This document shows positions 25,677 to 38,083 of a DNA stretch of 64,000 nt, one piece after another. The stretch's first letter is position 1; each line of letters begins with the position of its first letter. The position numbers and the translations under genes are program-made. The DNA is from Echria macrotheca (taxonomy: Eukaryota; Ascomycota; Sordariomycetes; Sordariales; Schizotheciaceae): positions 1,302,001-1,366,000 of the forward strand of contig MU839827.1 in NCBI GenBank assembly GCA_030411725.1. Reading direction: 5' to 3'. A model generated the notes under the pieces. That model was given only the letters and a program-made list of their open reading frames with translations. It had not been told where the DNA came from and ran no database searches.

Positions 25677-26312
25677 TCATAGGGCAAGGTTGTAGGCATA
25701 CTCATCCTCCATATTCTGGCTGACCCACAACATCACCGAGCTACCATCACCTTTGTTAGCAACTTGTTCGAATCTCTTGTCGCTGACGAAGAAGAAATCT
25801 CACCTTAGCCCCACCAGCGCATTCGCAACCACATTCTCGACCCCCATATTCATCGCCGGCCACGCCACCCCCGGCACCACAAACTTGAGCACAAACACGG
25901 TCACGCCGCCAGCCATGCCACCAGCCAGCGCCGCGAACCCCAGAAACAGCACGACGCGCGCCTTCCAGGCGACGCCCGACCCCGAGTAGCTGAAGCTGTC
26001 CGACGCGAGCCGCTGCTTCTCGACGCTGTTGATGATGAGCATGCCGAGCGTGCTGAAGATGAAGGGCAGCCAGTCGACAAAGTTGACGTGCACCGTCGAC
26101 TGGTTGCGCGCCGACTTGGACCACACGGCCGAGTCGAGGAGGACGTAGAAAGCGGCCGCAAACTAAAAACCTCGAATTAGCCATGGTTTCCTACGAGTGG
26201 TAAGTACAAGAGGACGTACCAGCCCGCCTGCCCCGTAGACGCCGGCGTTGCGCGCCCACACGCTGTTCAGCCACTCAGGCTTCTTGAACTTCCAGAGCCG
26301 TTCCTCCTCCAT
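25677..26312 (-). CDS. vps68: Vps68 / TMEM50-like membrane protein
   Basis: Small endosomal or vacuolar membrane protein of the UPF0220/TMEM50 family; yeast Vps68 acts in vacuolar protein sorting and works with ESCRT-III. Exons are 26312-26220, 26162-25804 and 25740-25677, giving 171 residues (yeast about 184). Donors are GTACGT and GTGAGA, acceptors TAG and TAG, and phases close. Four hydrophobic segments are visible: around VFAAAFYVLLDSAVW-type sequence after the first junction, WLPFIFSTLGMLIIN, VLFLGFAALAGGMAGG to VTVFVLKFV, and the C-terminal SSVMLWVSQN. The start MEEERLWKFKKPEW and the end EDEYAYNLAL match the family pattern. For the last junction an acceptor 10 bases earlier (AACAAAG) would create an immediate stop, so the TAG at 25741-25743 was chosen. 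Confidence 0.9.
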
Positions 26313-27424
26313 TGTGTATGTCTTTCCGAGCTGGGGCGTGTGCGCTCAGCGGTTGGGTCGCCCGACGAGGCTGGGGTGGGTGGAATCAAGCTCGCGCAAT
26401 CAATGAGCTGATAGCTGGTTGCGAGTTCGTCGTTTCGTCTGGTGGGCAATATCTCGGGGTCCGAATGATGGCTGTATTCTGTCCTAGAGATACCAGGGAG
26501 ATAGGTGGCCTGTTGGTGAGAGCGGGTTTGTCGTCAACGATGCTGATGGCTGGCCGGACTTGGAGCTCGCTGGCGGCTGTCGGGATGACGACGTCGGAAC
26601 CAGCGCACGCACCACCGAGCTTCGCAGCTGAAAGAGCGGGACAGCAGGTCACGTGCAGCGACTTTATTGAACTCTCAACCAACGCGAACTCTACGTAACT
26701 GATGACCAGTACCTGCATGAGAAATAAGCTTAAGAAGCGGCGCGAAATCAACAGAATTTGAATTCCCGAGCTACCCGTTCGATGGATGCCTCCTTCTATC
26801 TCACGAACTCCTCCCCAAACGCCCACCCTGCCGTGCTGAAATCGAACAACTACTGTCCAGCCGCCGGCCGGGAACAAAGGCAAGGCAATAATCAATCTGC
26901 CCCGAGCTAGAGAGAACAACAGAGTGCGAGATATTACGCTACAATACGGCCAGACCGTCTCCGCTTCCTCACCCCCATACCTGGCCATCTCCACCGCGAA
27001 CACTCCAACTTGCCTTCGCCGAAGTATCCGTCTTAGGAGATGCAAAGTCCATCGAGTTTCGAATTCGGTCCCCGTTTCCAGCCAGATATCACAAGTCGGC
27101 AGCCCTTCCACATCCATTTCCCCAGTCTCAGCGACGCACCAAAGTCGAATTAGAGAATAGGCAGATTGTGTTGTTACATATATACACCCGACTGCCCGTC
27201 AAGCCGCTCCCGCACGAGACCGAGGCCAAGTGCGGATGTCCTTGCAAGGCCAGTGTGCTTCCGAGCGCGAGGGTAGGACGATGACGCCATAAAAATATGC
27301 CCAATGCTGTGTGTTACGGGAAACCCCCAAACAAGCCGCAGGAAAAGTCGCCCAAACGCCGTTCCAATGTATCGCCCTAGGCATCGGTCGTCCATCACTC
27401 GTCACTTTGTCATTCCCCGTACCC
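26313..27424. other. intergenic, vps68 promoter / knr4 3' end
   Basis: Both neighbours are on the minus strand. A 243-codon minus-strand open frame (26386-27117) crosses this region but has no recognisable domain. I regard it as chance, in the promoter of vps68 and the 3' flank of knr4. Confidence 0.5.
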
Positions 27425-29173
27425 TTAAATCTCGATTGTCTTCATCGGCTCGTCAACGACCATGGGTTGCTTGCCGTTTGCTTGGCTGGTGGTCTGCGTC
27501 TCGGGAGTCTTATCAGATGCCACCTTATCCCCGTTCGTCAGTGCGCTGAGCCTCGGGGCAGACACATTCTCCTTGTTCTCCTCTCCGCTGTGCCTAGGAG
27601 TATCGACCTCGACGAGCTTTTCTCGGGGCTTGGCGGTGTTGGGGTCAGCGACAGCCAGAGACGAAGGGGCTTCCTCGGCCACCCGCGCCAGGGGGCTGGG
27701 CTTTCCGTATCCCGGACGGATAGGGCTAGGCATCGGCGAGATGTTGCTGAGTCGCTGCAGGGACCGACCTCGGATCTCGACATTCGGTTCAGTCGGGCTG
27801 GCATATGGAGATGCGGATCCGGTGGGCGAGGCAGCACCAGGCGCGGCCGATTTTCGCTTGTTGGCCGTACGTCCGAATTTCTGGTCCATTCTCCACCTAA
27901 GAATGTCGAAATACCCCGGTTCGACCCGAGACTTCTTGAACTCCCGCAGTTTCAGCTCGCCAGTATCCTCGTCGACAAACCACCGTCCGCTGCCCAGATC
28001 ATCCGCGACGATGGCCAAGAAGGAGGACCAAGATCGGGCGACGACGTATTTGGTATCGTAATCCCGGCCGAAGAGGATGATTTGCCCCCAGATGCCCTTG
28101 GGCCCAGGCGCGAGATCCACCGCAAGGTTGTTACCGCCCCAGTCCCTTACTAGCGGGATCCACGCAGGGTGTGCGTAGGCACGCTGAATCGCCCCAGGAG
28201 GGACGCAGTCCTGGCGCGCCAAAAGATCCTGCCGCCAGTTCGGGTTGCGCGAAGCCGGACCGGGGCTGGACGGTGCTGCCCTCGATGACGAGGCCTCGCT
28301 GCTTCCGAGAGCCCTTGGCGGAACAGGAGTCCTCACGATGGTTGTTTCCAGCAGAAACTCTTGGTTCACCTTGCGCCAATTCTCCCATTCTTGGACCATC
28401 TCCTCGCAGTCCAGAAGCATCGAGCCAAAGATGATACCCGTGGGCGTGCCGCCCCTCTCCTGACCGTCGTGGATTTGCAAGGACTCGCGAATATCCTGAG
28501 GAAGGGAGCAGTCGAGCATGTGCTCTAGCTCGTTCAGATCGTTGACCGTGCATCCTTCGCACAGCTGATCGAAAAGCTCGGGATAGTGCTCCTCGGCCCA
28601 GTTATCGATCTTTTGCCACGAGCTCCGAATTGACGGGGCGGGCGGCAATCCGTCCTGAAAAGACTGCATTGGGATCTCGCCTGCTGGACTTTGCGTCTCA
28701 AAGCCATCAGCTGTGCTTGACTGCCGTGCTGCGAGCGATCTCAAACCAGGAGAGTAGGGTCGGTTCCCTCCGGGGCTCATCGGGGTGCCGTGTGCGCCAT
28801 AGCCAGGGTCGGATGAGGCGAGCGACTGCCTCCGAATTTCGTCATGATAAGGCGAGGTGATGTCGGCACGGGATTCCGAGGCAGTCGAAATCGACGTCAG
28901 ACCACCGTGTCGGTCAAGCGGCACGTGGCGACCAGTTCGGTAGGGGGAATCGTAAGAAGAATCTGTTCGCCGGGGTTAGCCAGCCGGCAATGATAGCCAA
29001 GATAGATTAAGAGGACGCCTTACGTCGGTCATAGCTGGTCATGGTATGCCAGAAAGAGCGAAAGACGGACCCAAGGCTGTTTTGGAGGATGGGTTAGCCA
29101 TGCGACTACCGGAGCGGACCAGAGCGGCCGCTTCGTGAGCATGCACGCTGTTTGGGACCTACGAGTTGCTCAT
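27425..29173 (-). CDS. knr4: Knr4/Smi1 cell-wall assembly regulator
   Basis: Regulator of cell-wall synthesis that links the cell-integrity MAP kinase and calcineurin pathways in yeast. Exons are 29173-29163 (11 coding bases, ATGAGCAACTC), 29076-29024 and 28962-27425, giving 533 residues (yeast 505). Donors are GTAGGT and GTAAGG, acceptors CAG, with a CTAAC branch before the second exon; phases close. The joined start reads MSNSLGSVFRSFWH then TMTSYDRH, the conserved fungal Knr4 N-terminus, which the long third exon alone lacks. The SMI1/KNR4 (SUKH) domain spans about residues 135-335, with NDLNELEHML, PTGIIFGSMLL, DWGGNNLAVDLAPG and GQIILFGRDYDTKYVVA. The ends are Ser/Pro-rich and probably disordered, with many SP sites that could be phosphorylated. 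Confidence 0.93.
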
Positions 29174-32100
29174 CTTGGCGATTGAGGTAGACGACCAGCA
29201 GGACGTCAAAGATCGGTCGACGGAGAAATTTTGGCGGTCCGGACCGGGGACGACGAGGCGCGGATGAGGCTATCCAAGGACGTCCGACGCGAGCTGCAGG
29301 CTCCAGGCAGCGTCGAGCGAATTTTGACGTTGATGGCTCAAGGTCCGCGTCCAAGGCCGGGTCTAGAAGCGCGATTGGCGTCGAAACCGGTGAAGTTCGT
29401 GACGGCGATGGGAGAAAGGCCGGCGGATGTTGCTGCACGATCCACCCCTTGATTGGTGGCAGTGTTTATGTTTGGGCAGTGGGAATTCTGGGTCCTGCAA
29501 GTGGCGTAGCGCCGCGGGTCAGGACTAGAACTCGTTCGGAACCTGTGTGGGTGGGTAGGTGGGTGCGCGCTGCGCTGCGAGTGCAGCTTTTACCACGTAC
29601 GATTGTGTCAGGGAACAGCCTCCCACCTTCTCACGTCATGCCAGAAATCGGAGGAGAAGCGCGGCGCTCAAAGGGTGGATCACAAAACGAGAGAAGAAAA
29701 CGAGCGACGCATTGTCATGGCGGTTTGGGTTTGGAGAGGAGGGAAAGCGAAGGTGGAGGAGCAATTTCTCGATTGCTGGCCTGGCCGTTCAACAAAAGAT
29801 GGAAACCGCCCATGCAGGCGCTGTAAAAATGCTGGCAGGGCCTTACAGCAGCATTTTAATGGGAAGGGGTGAGCGTTCCCACTTGGACAACGCGGACGTG
29901 GGGCGTGAACTGGCTGGCCAGGCCGCCGTATCAACACGCCTGGGGCCCGGCCAGCAGGTATCGACGGTTTGACCGAAATTGCCCCTCCACGGCGATTGGA
30001 TGGGAGCCTTGTTATCCCAACGCCGGCCGTGGATCGAGGCCCAGGAACGGCAATCCCAGCATGACCTCATCTTTGTTGCGCTGATACTCATTTCTGCTGG
30101 ATTGGGACGGCGATAGCCAAAGTCGTTCTCTATCAGACAATCTCGGTCCTGGCCAAGTTTTCGTTCCCCCTCGACCCCAAGCTTGGCCCCCTTCATATAA
30201 AACAGTAGACAACGTCACCGTCTGTTGGTCTCTTTGGACGATGGATGATAGTATCCCGCCGGTTCGCTTTCTTCACCTGACCGGTGGAACTCTTTGACTG
30301 TAGCTGACTTTGCAGTGGATTCTTTGAGGGCTCCCCTGACTAAATATCGAAGAGGGGGTCACCTAGGAAAATTACTGTACACTCCCCCCTTTTTTTTTCT
30401 GGTGCTGTGCGGAGGGGTCAATTGGACGACAGACGCTCAGCGATGATCACGGGTCTTTTTGGCTGGGAGACGACTCGGGAAGTGGTAGGACTCCAGACTC
30501 TTGCGCCGGGCCAATCGATGACGAAAACGAGCCTCGAAAACGAATTACCTTTCGGGGTTGCCTCTGACTACCTACCACCTAGGCAGTATTCACAACGAGG
30601 TCTCTTGTCCCCTTGAAAAGGGGAACGCCTCTCCGGTTTCGTGTGGCTTCACGATCCAGTTAGAAACAGCCGTCCTTTGCTGCTGTGTCGCGGTTTCCAG
30701 ATCTGCATCTTCCCGCGGGGTCGGGTTTTTGGTTTTTTTTATCACCTTCAGCTCACATGTTTTCTTTCCCACATCTCCACAGCTCAGGTCCCCGTCCGTC
30801 GTCTCGGCAGTCCGTCGCGAGCTGAGGGTCTCATGCGATTGAGAGTTCAGTGTGTACATTAGCGCCGCCGGGCTTGCCAAGGAGAAGAGATGACACGAAA
30901 CATTGCGAACGGGCAGTTCGTCCGGCGTTGTCTGGACGAACAAAGAAATGCAGGCACTTTTTTTGAGGATACTCTCTCTCGCACAAGTAAAACATGTGCC
31001 AGCCAGCCAGCCAGCTCACCGAAAGCGAGCAGCAGTGTAGTTAAGGTAGGACCGGATGGCACTGCTCAGGCGGCAAATCTTCCTCTGGAGAGGGATGAAG
31101 TTTACCCCGCACCTTTCCCATCCCGCTGCAGCTGCAGTGGCCGCCGCTACCGTCGTCGGGATCGGCGCCGCCCGCCACGATTCGTAGGTCCAACAGCGGT
31201 TCTCAGGCGTGCCACCGTGCATGGCATCGTCGTTGTCGTCGTGGAGATTCCTTCCCGCGCGGCCTACCTACCTGCCTGCCCGCCTAGCTGCCTGCAGGTG
31301 TTGCGTACAGCACACACGAGTTCGAGCCAGTGAGGTCCGGTGCCCTGCCTGCCCCCGTGGGTTGGCCTATCCTGCAGCCCAAAAGTTGAAACCAAACTCC
31401 CCTCCCGCAGGACCAGGCAGCCACGTCGGCTCAGCCATTCAATCGACAGTGATCGACCCAGCCCGGCCTTGTTTTGATGTTTGATGTTGCTTTGGGGCCA
31501 ATGCGACATATCTACGGAATAGAGAAAAGATGCTACGACCGCCTCCCGAGCGGAGCTTTGGCCCCGGATCTACATTTTGTTTGAAAAGTCTAGTGTCGAC
31601 GACAAGATGCAGAATCTAAAAATAAAAGAAAACTCTCTGAAAGTCAGTTTATTTGCCTCACGATTCCAAGTTTATCAACTCTTCAATGTAACTCTCAACA
31701 GAATAGTTACGGTATCAAGGGCAAAATGATCGACCAGCAAAGCCACCAAGTCACTTGATATCGCCTCCCTCCCGTCCTCTTCTTGAAGGGGAAACCAACC
31801 TCCCTCCCTTTCCCTCCTCCCCTTCATCGTCATCACGACTTGAATCCAAGTGCCGGATCCCGAAACACCCAAACAAACCCAGACCGCCAGGCCAGGCCGC
31901 GCCAGGAACACGAACGACCACGCACAACACATAAAAAAACGTGGCGACACCACACGTGTAAAGCTTAGTGTCCTCCTCGTCCTACCTTATTCCCTGCCTA
32001 GCCCGGGGATCCTACTTTAGATACCTACCACACAGCATACAGGTATCATCCTACAGCAGAGGCGCAACGAGCACAAGCGAAACGCAGGGTCTCTGCATCG

Positions 32101-32260
32101 ATATAGATAAAATAGATGGATGATGACAAGCAGTCCGATAAGACGAACCTGCTGCATGTCGTAATCCGTGATCCCGTAATAACCTAAGGTGCTGGCTGCA
32201 TGGCTTTCTCGGTTCCTGTCTTCGATACGAGTTTACCAGTCCAGTCCAGTCCAGGTATTC

Positions 32261-32324
32261 CAGGTATTCATTCCTCAAGTAAACTGTATTTCCAGTCCAG
32301 TTCAACCCAGGTATTCATTCCTCA
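32261..32324. repeat. 17-bp direct repeat, two copies
   Basis: CAGGTATTCATTCCTCA occurs at 32261-32277 and again at 32308-32324. Each copy is preceded by CCAGTCCAG-type sequence, so a larger imperfect unit of about 47 bases is duplicated. Confidence 0.85.
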
Positions 32325-32333
32325 GGTATTCTT

Positions 32334-32335
<2 letters not shown>

Positions 32336-32387
<52 letters not shown>
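32336..32387. repeat. (AG)25 microsatellite
   Basis: Uninterrupted AG dinucleotide run of about 51 bases, the longest simple repeat in the window, 180 bases downstream of the sec8 stop codon. Confidence 0.95.
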
Positions 32388-32390
<3 letters not shown>

Positions 32391-32564
32391 AAAACGCCTG
32401 AGATCATCAAGATAATCTTCATTGATTCGCTTGCTTTTGAGCCACGAAGGACATAACAGCCACGGCCATAAACAAACTAAACAAAGCCAACTTATATAAC
32501 TCCTGTTATCCGAGCCATCACAACAAAAAACGCCATGCTTTCCAAAACCGCTGCCCCTTGCTAC

Positions 32565-35500
32565 CTAGGACTGCCACATATACTCGCTAACCTTGAGAAG
32601 CCTTTCCGCCATCTGCCTCTTCGCCTGCGCCGCAACACCCCTCTCCGGATCGGCGAGCTGCTCGCTATAACACAGCTCCATCAGAGCCTTGAGCTCGTCG
32701 TAGCTGAACCTGTTGACGTCTCTCTCCGCAACCGCCCCCTTTTCCTCCCCGTCTTGCGCCTTGGCGGCCGCGTCGTCCTTTGCCTTCTCCACGATGGCGT
32801 CCGGCCCCTTCTCGAACAGCTCGTAGTAGTTGGCTGCGCGCACCAGGTCGACACCCTCTTCGATATTCTTAAGATTCTGCTGTAGCACAAGGATGTTCAA
32901 CTGCATGCGTCCGCAGCCGCGAGCGTTCATGGGTGCTACCATGGGAGCGTTGCGGATGAGATAGTTGTTGACGAGTAGCCCCAGGCCTGTACGGACAAAG
33001 GCCACCTCGCGCTCGCGAAGGAAGCGCGTAGTAGTCTCGTCGTACGCCACCATCTCGGCGTTGAGCGACAGGATCTGCGGGTCTGGTTCGTTGACGTCTT
33101 GGTCAAGCAGGTACGGAGCCGTTTCGGGCGACAGTGCGGTATGCAGCGAGTGGGCTATGCGGCACCGCACCTCCATATGCAGAGTGCGTAGCGCCGTTGC
33201 GGCGAGCTCTTCGTAGGAAGAAAGAATGCCGTCGAATTGTCTGATAGCCTGTTAGCCGTTGAATAATCTTGGGGCCGCCGAGAGCTTACTGGACAGTTTC
33301 CTGCGTCATTGGCAGATGGACCGGGCCCTCGTCCATCGCGGCGGCTTTGCTGGGGTCATTGAGCAACGTCCACCGCTTCTTCTCTGGCTTCGGAAGACTG
33401 GCTCTGGAGGAGTCTGTCTCGTTCCTCGTAATGTGGCGCATTCCTAGAACCTTGACCGAGAGCCACTTCATGCTGGTGTATAGCAGACACAGGGACTGGA
33501 TCGTGTCACGGTCCTGGATGATATCACTCACTTCGAGCTTCTTCTCGTTGGTCCGTGTGATGAGCAGGCTGGCCTCCTTCTCCAGCAGCTCGAGGTCGGT
33601 CGTTTCGGCCTTCCACAGCTTCTGCATGATCTCACGAATGTCGCTGGGCTCAAGCGCCATAACGGCAGACGCTCTGAGCGCCTGCGCACTGACGCCCTCT
33701 TGGGTCTTGGTGACCAGCGCCTTGAACCAGCTGAAGCACCTGTCGTAATACCTCATCATCTGCGTGATGATCAGAGAGCTAAGGGCTTGGTCGTGGGGAA
33801 TCGTCCCTAGCATTCGACAAAAGGCCGTGACCACGGTGTGGAAAGCGGTCGTCCCTTTGAAGATGGGTCGCCTCGCCACACGGCTCCATTCCGAATCTTG
33901 CTGGAATGCATCAGCCTCGCCAAACACAGAGTCGCTGAGTTTCCCGAGAGTCTCGTCCAACTGCGGCTGGAAGACGTTGACCAGAAAGTTGTCGAGGAAG
34001 GAGGTCAGTGTGCTGGTGGCCAGGTCCGAACCGGGTGGGACGATATTCTTCAACCGCTGGAGGAAAACCAGTGTTGGTGGCAGCAGTAGGCTCATATTGA
34101 AGACACTCGGCTCGACAAGAGATTTGTAGGTCCCCGAATTCTGCTGCATGCTGCCGTAACCCGACACTGCACTCTTTCTGGCAGTCACTGGCTCGGATCG
34201 CGGAACAATCAGCGAACCCTTCTTATCCAAGCCCTTTCGAGAGCCAGATGTCAGACCGGGCACGGAGGCACGAATAATGCCGTCCAGAGCGTCGTATTCT
34301 GTCGCCATATCGACTGATTTGGCGTCCGCCTCGGCAAATTTGAAGAGATGTTCCCGTGAGGGGTCCGTCTTCCCATTGACACCAAACCCGGGTCTTGGTG
34401 AGTTGAACTGGTAGACATCGGCGTCCGTTGTGACATAGTTATGCAGGAGCGACCGAATCTCATTCTGGTACAGATTCCAGAGCTCCTTGAAGCTCCCAAG
34501 CAGGACACTGTTGTTTCCGGCTCCCTCGCGCCTGATCAACGCCTTGATAGCTTCGTGGAACACGCGGTGACCCTCTGCGATGGCTTCGAACTTTCCATAT
34601 AGCGTCCAGAGAAGATCGTATATCACATCCGCCCTCATCCTCGTTTCGCGTTGACCGTACATGTGAAGCCCGTTGGCGCCGGAAGATCCGCCGCGCAGCG
34701 AGCTCGGGTGTTTCTGGTCGATGTCGTTGATCGTCTCGTTGACTACGCCAAACAGCTCGACGGGGAGCCGCTGCTTCAGCATATCCACGGCCGTCTCTAG
34801 CCTCCCGAGCTTGTTGAGAGCCTCGACGAGGAGGTTGATGTAGGAGAATGTGTCTGCTTCGGGGTTCTTCTGTGGATCCTCGGCAGCTGCCTGCTCCCAA
34901 TCGATTGAATCCAGTATGCTATGAAACGGCGCCATAGCAGGTGAGTCGGTAAACGTGCCGTCGCTGGTGCTGTGGTGCTTAGAAAGGCCCTGCCATCTCT
35001 CCTGGCAGTAAGGTGATTTGAGATAGAGGTGTTCGTGCAGTTCTTCGACCAATATATCCATTAGAGCCGTCTCCTGGTTTGCCAGATAGCTCCGCAGCTC
35101 ACTCAGAGCTCCTATGTTGTCCAACTCAGGCTTCCGCAGTTTCCGCAGAGCGTTCTGGAGCACCTCGACGGCGGTCAAGAACCGTTTCTCCGATATCCTC
35201 GCCTCCAGCTGGTCTGGAACAGCTCGGAGATCGTCCAGCTCGTTGAGAGTTTGCAGCACATCATCGTACATGCGCGATGTGGCATGCAGCTTTTTCAGCT
35301 CGGGGTCTGTTGTGCATAGTGCCGTCTTGGACGTCGCCAGCGACTCCTTGAGGGCGCGGACCTTTTTCTGTGACGTCTGGATGCTGCCCTGGATCTTGTG
35401 GAATGTGCCGATGGAGCTGTTGAAGCCCTGGTGGTAGTCGTGGACGATATTCTTCAGCGAGTCCTGCAGGTATTTGTGTGTCTTTTGGAAGTTTCGGTAC

Positions 35501-35841
35501 TCGTGCGCGCGACCGACCGAGCTGTTGTCGAGGAGCTGGAGCGCCAGCTGGACCGGCACGCAGTCGTTCTCGCACATGGCCGGCCATTCCTGTTTGATCA
35601 ACTCCAAGACCTTGGTGATCTGGCGCTCGGCATTCGTCTCGTAACCGCGTTCCCGCTGAGCGGACCTGGGGGGAGGCGCATTCCGCACAGCGGGAGCCGG
35701 TCGGGGATTGGCTTGCTGGGGCTGCGCATATCGGTCGTTACTGCTATTGTAGCCCTCGCCGAAAGGGTCGTACTCATCGTCGGGGCGGCCGAGACCGCCG
35801 TAGCCGCCGTTGCGGTACGACTGGCCGTATCGGTTCGACAT
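32565..35841 (-). CDS. sec8: exocyst complex subunit Sec8
   Basis: Subunit of the octameric exocyst that tethers secretory vesicles to the plasma membrane at growing tips and septa. Exons are 35841-33290 and 33240-32565, giving 1075 residues, a normal Sec8 length. The intron (33289-33241, 49 nt) has donor GTAAGC and acceptor CAG; an alternative acceptor 8 bases upstream breaks the frame. The junction reads ETVQ-QFDGILSSYEEL. A disordered Gly/Asn/Pro-rich N-terminus (residues 1-65) precedes the Sec8 exocyst domain (about 70-215), which contains ITKVLELIKQEWP, LALQLLDNSSVGRA and SLKNIVHDYHQGFNSSIG. The rest is mostly helical, as expected for the rod-like exocyst subunits. It is divergent from rai1, with 543 bases between the starts. 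Confidence 0.95.
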
Positions 35842-36384
35842 GGTGTGTCGATTGAGGAAACGAGACTACCGGATTGACGTCGTCATGTCGAGCCCGGCCA
35901 TCTACGATGATGGCGGTAGATGTTACGACGAAATCCAGCAGTGTTCCTGGATCGCGGGCGGTATTGTGAGCAGCACTGCCGAAAACTTGACTCTGGAGCC
36001 AGGAATTGTGATGCACTTTGGGACAAAGTTGGCGTTTCCATGAGCCGTGTCGCAGCGGCAGGCGTAACTACCTTAGAGTATGGCGCGCTTCCATTGGCCC
36101 AAGCGTTGATGTGCAGTTTGCAGGGGCAGCCAGATCTTTGCCCCACCTGAGGTCTCCAAGCAGTGGTACCTTACTCCCAGGTACATAAGTAGCTTCCTTG
36201 ATGGAAACAGCGAAAGCCTGGACATCCCACGTGTAAGTAGATGTTTAGATGTGGCAGTAGCGGGCAAGATAGCTGATGCGCATGGACTTTTTAAACGAAG
36301 TCAACCCTTCATCAATCAACTCCCACAATCGTATGCACACAGCTTCTACGCAGACAGTAACGCCAAATAGTTCGCATCAACAAC
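35842..36384. promoter_or_regulatory. divergent promoter region, sec8 / rai1
   Basis: Compact 543-base interval between two divergent start codons, so both promoters lie here. A CA-rich leader ending AACAAC directly precedes the rai1 ATG. No specific factor site is claimed. Confidence 0.55.
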
Positions 36385-37936
36385 ATGTCGTCCGCTGTGT
36401 TCCCTATCCAGCCTATTAACCGCTTCGCTGGCCAGAGTGAGCCTGTCAAGCGGCCTAAGGAGTTCACCTGCTACTCATACGACGCTAAAGGCCAGTACCG
36501 CCCAGACGACTCGTCAATACGATGGTACTATGAGCCCCGGTTCCTGCCCGTGGATCTATCCAAAGGCTTCGACAAGTTCGTGCCGCACGATGCCAGTGTC
36601 GACCGGCACCTTGACGATCTGCTCAAGACAATTGTGAGGCATGAAAAGGAAACGGGCAAGCGCATCGATGCCAACATCGTCACTTGGCGCGGCATGATGA
36701 CCAAGGTGAGTGACTTTGCGGTTCCCCTCATCCTGCGGTGACTTACGGACAACTAACCGATAGCAAGATCGTGTCTGCGCCGTACGAGAAGCGGGATGGG
36801 TTTGAAATGAACGCCACACTCTACAGAGTGCGTACCTGATTCCTCACCTGGGAGTCACTTTGGATCGTCAGGCTAACATGGTATCAAAGGACTGCATGTG
36901 AGTGGGAGATGCCCATAGGGAAGATACCCATAGGGAACCTCTTCTAGCCGGCCGTTTATCTCTTGCTAACGACAAGGGGGGCAAGTTTTATCGAAGAGAA
37001 CCACGCATATAGGAAAGTTCGGGAGGAGGCCGATCTCCAAGCAAGTAAGGCACGAAAAAGCGCCTTCCCTATAGAACTCATGTCATACTGGGGTATGAAA
37101 GAGTTGCTCGCCCTATTTGGCACAGTATCAGTATTGATGACTTGATAGGCTACAAGTTTGAGACTGTGTCAACAATACCAGATATATGGGCCAGGACGAG
37201 TCGAGAATACATCGAAGGGCGAGACGACATGGTGGTCAACAACGAGCTCCAGTACTGTTCCGTTGTCCGCACCGGCATTGGAAAGACTATTCTCTGCCTT
37301 GGTGGCGAAGTGGACGCAAGTGAGAAGCTGGTGCCAGTCGTGCCCGAGAAGGCTGTCGAGTAGCACTGACATTTGACACTTAGTGGAGGGCGTCAAAGGG
37401 GGCCCAGGGGAGCCAACAAAATGGGTCGAGTTCAAGACAACATCGGAGATCCGAAACGATCGGGACCGAGGGTATTTCCAGGAAAAGCTGTTAAAGTACT
37501 GGGTCCAGTCCTTTCTTCTCGGCGTGCCCAAGATCGCCGTCGGCTTCCGGGACCGCAAAGGCATGCTTGTCAGCATCGAGGAGATTGAGACGCAGAGTAT
37601 ACCCCAGTCTGTCCCCAGAGATCTGTGGGATGGCGATACGTGTATCAATTTTGCCAGCGCGTTTCTCGACTGTAAGTTTTTTTTCCCCCCATCTCTTGAA
37701 AGACTCCGGCGGGCTAAATACCTGGTCTGGATGTAGGGCTACGGCAGACGATAACCGACGAGGGCGTGTGGCGGATCCGGAGAGAGCCCGGAGCGCCCAA
37801 CATTGAACTATTCAAGGTCGAAGAGGTCGGCCATGGGCGCATCATCACGGACGAGTTCATGGACTGGCGTATCGCGCTGGAGCTGAGGGGAACTGAGCCC
37901 GAGCCGGCGCCGAGCGAACCGCTTGAGGAGACGTGA
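36385..37936 (+). CDS. rai1: decapping nuclease Rai1 (DXO family)
   Basis: Partner of the nuclear 5'-3' exonuclease Rat1; removes incomplete or NAD caps in RNA quality control. Exons are 36385-36705, 36768-36827, 36890-36897, 36986-37092, 37149-37319, 37384-37671 and 37737-37936, giving 384 residues. The third exon is only 8 bases (GACTGCAT). It is needed to read NATLYR-DCIFIEENH, and phases close only with it. Introns show CTAAC or CTGAC branches. Family motifs are WRGMMTK, FEMNATLYR, FIEENH, MSYWGYKFE, GRDDMVVNNELQYCS, GGEVDAMEG and WVEFKTT. The Glu/Asp in GGEVD and the Glu/Lys in EFK correspond to the metal-binding active site. The C-terminal tail is acidic and proline-rich. Confidence 0.93.
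36890..36897 (+). other. rai1: 8-nt microexon of rai1
   Basis: GACTGCAT is flanked by a GGCTAACATG...AAAG acceptor region and a GTGAGT donor. It supplies Asp-Cys and two bases of Ile in the conserved DCIFIEENH segment. Skipping it would destroy the frame. Confidence 0.75.
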
Positions 37937-38045
37937 TGCACCTACCTTATGAACAAAAGCGTTTGGTGATTTAGCTGTTATTCAGGATGGAGCGAAGAAG
38001 CGATTGAATATCCTCGTCAAGTACGTAGCTTGTCAGCGTACGAAA

Positions 38046-38083
38046 CAGCAGCAGCAGCAGCAGTAGCAGTAGCAGCAGCAGTA
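38046..38083. repeat. (CAG/TAG)n triplet repeat
   Basis: About 38 bases of CAG units interspersed with TAG units, 110 bases after the rai1 stop codon, therefore probably in its 3' untranslated region. Confidence 0.85.

Larger units (their letters stand above)
29174..32564. other. 3.4 kb gene-poor region, knr4 promoter to sec8 3' end
   Basis: No frame has a recognisable domain. The left part is the knr4 promoter. The right part (about 31.7-32.5 kb) is probably the sec8 3' flank and contains a 17-bp direct repeat and a long AG microsatellite. A CCTA/CCTG-rich patch lies at 31264-31295. The longest open frames (147 codons and less) overlap each other on both strands and look random. Confidence 0.5.

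Noticed and set aside
26386..27117. 243-codon minus-strand frame between vps68 and knr4
   Set aside because: No domain, and it lies in the vps68 promoter and ends just 74 bases from the vps68 start codon; I judge it chance.
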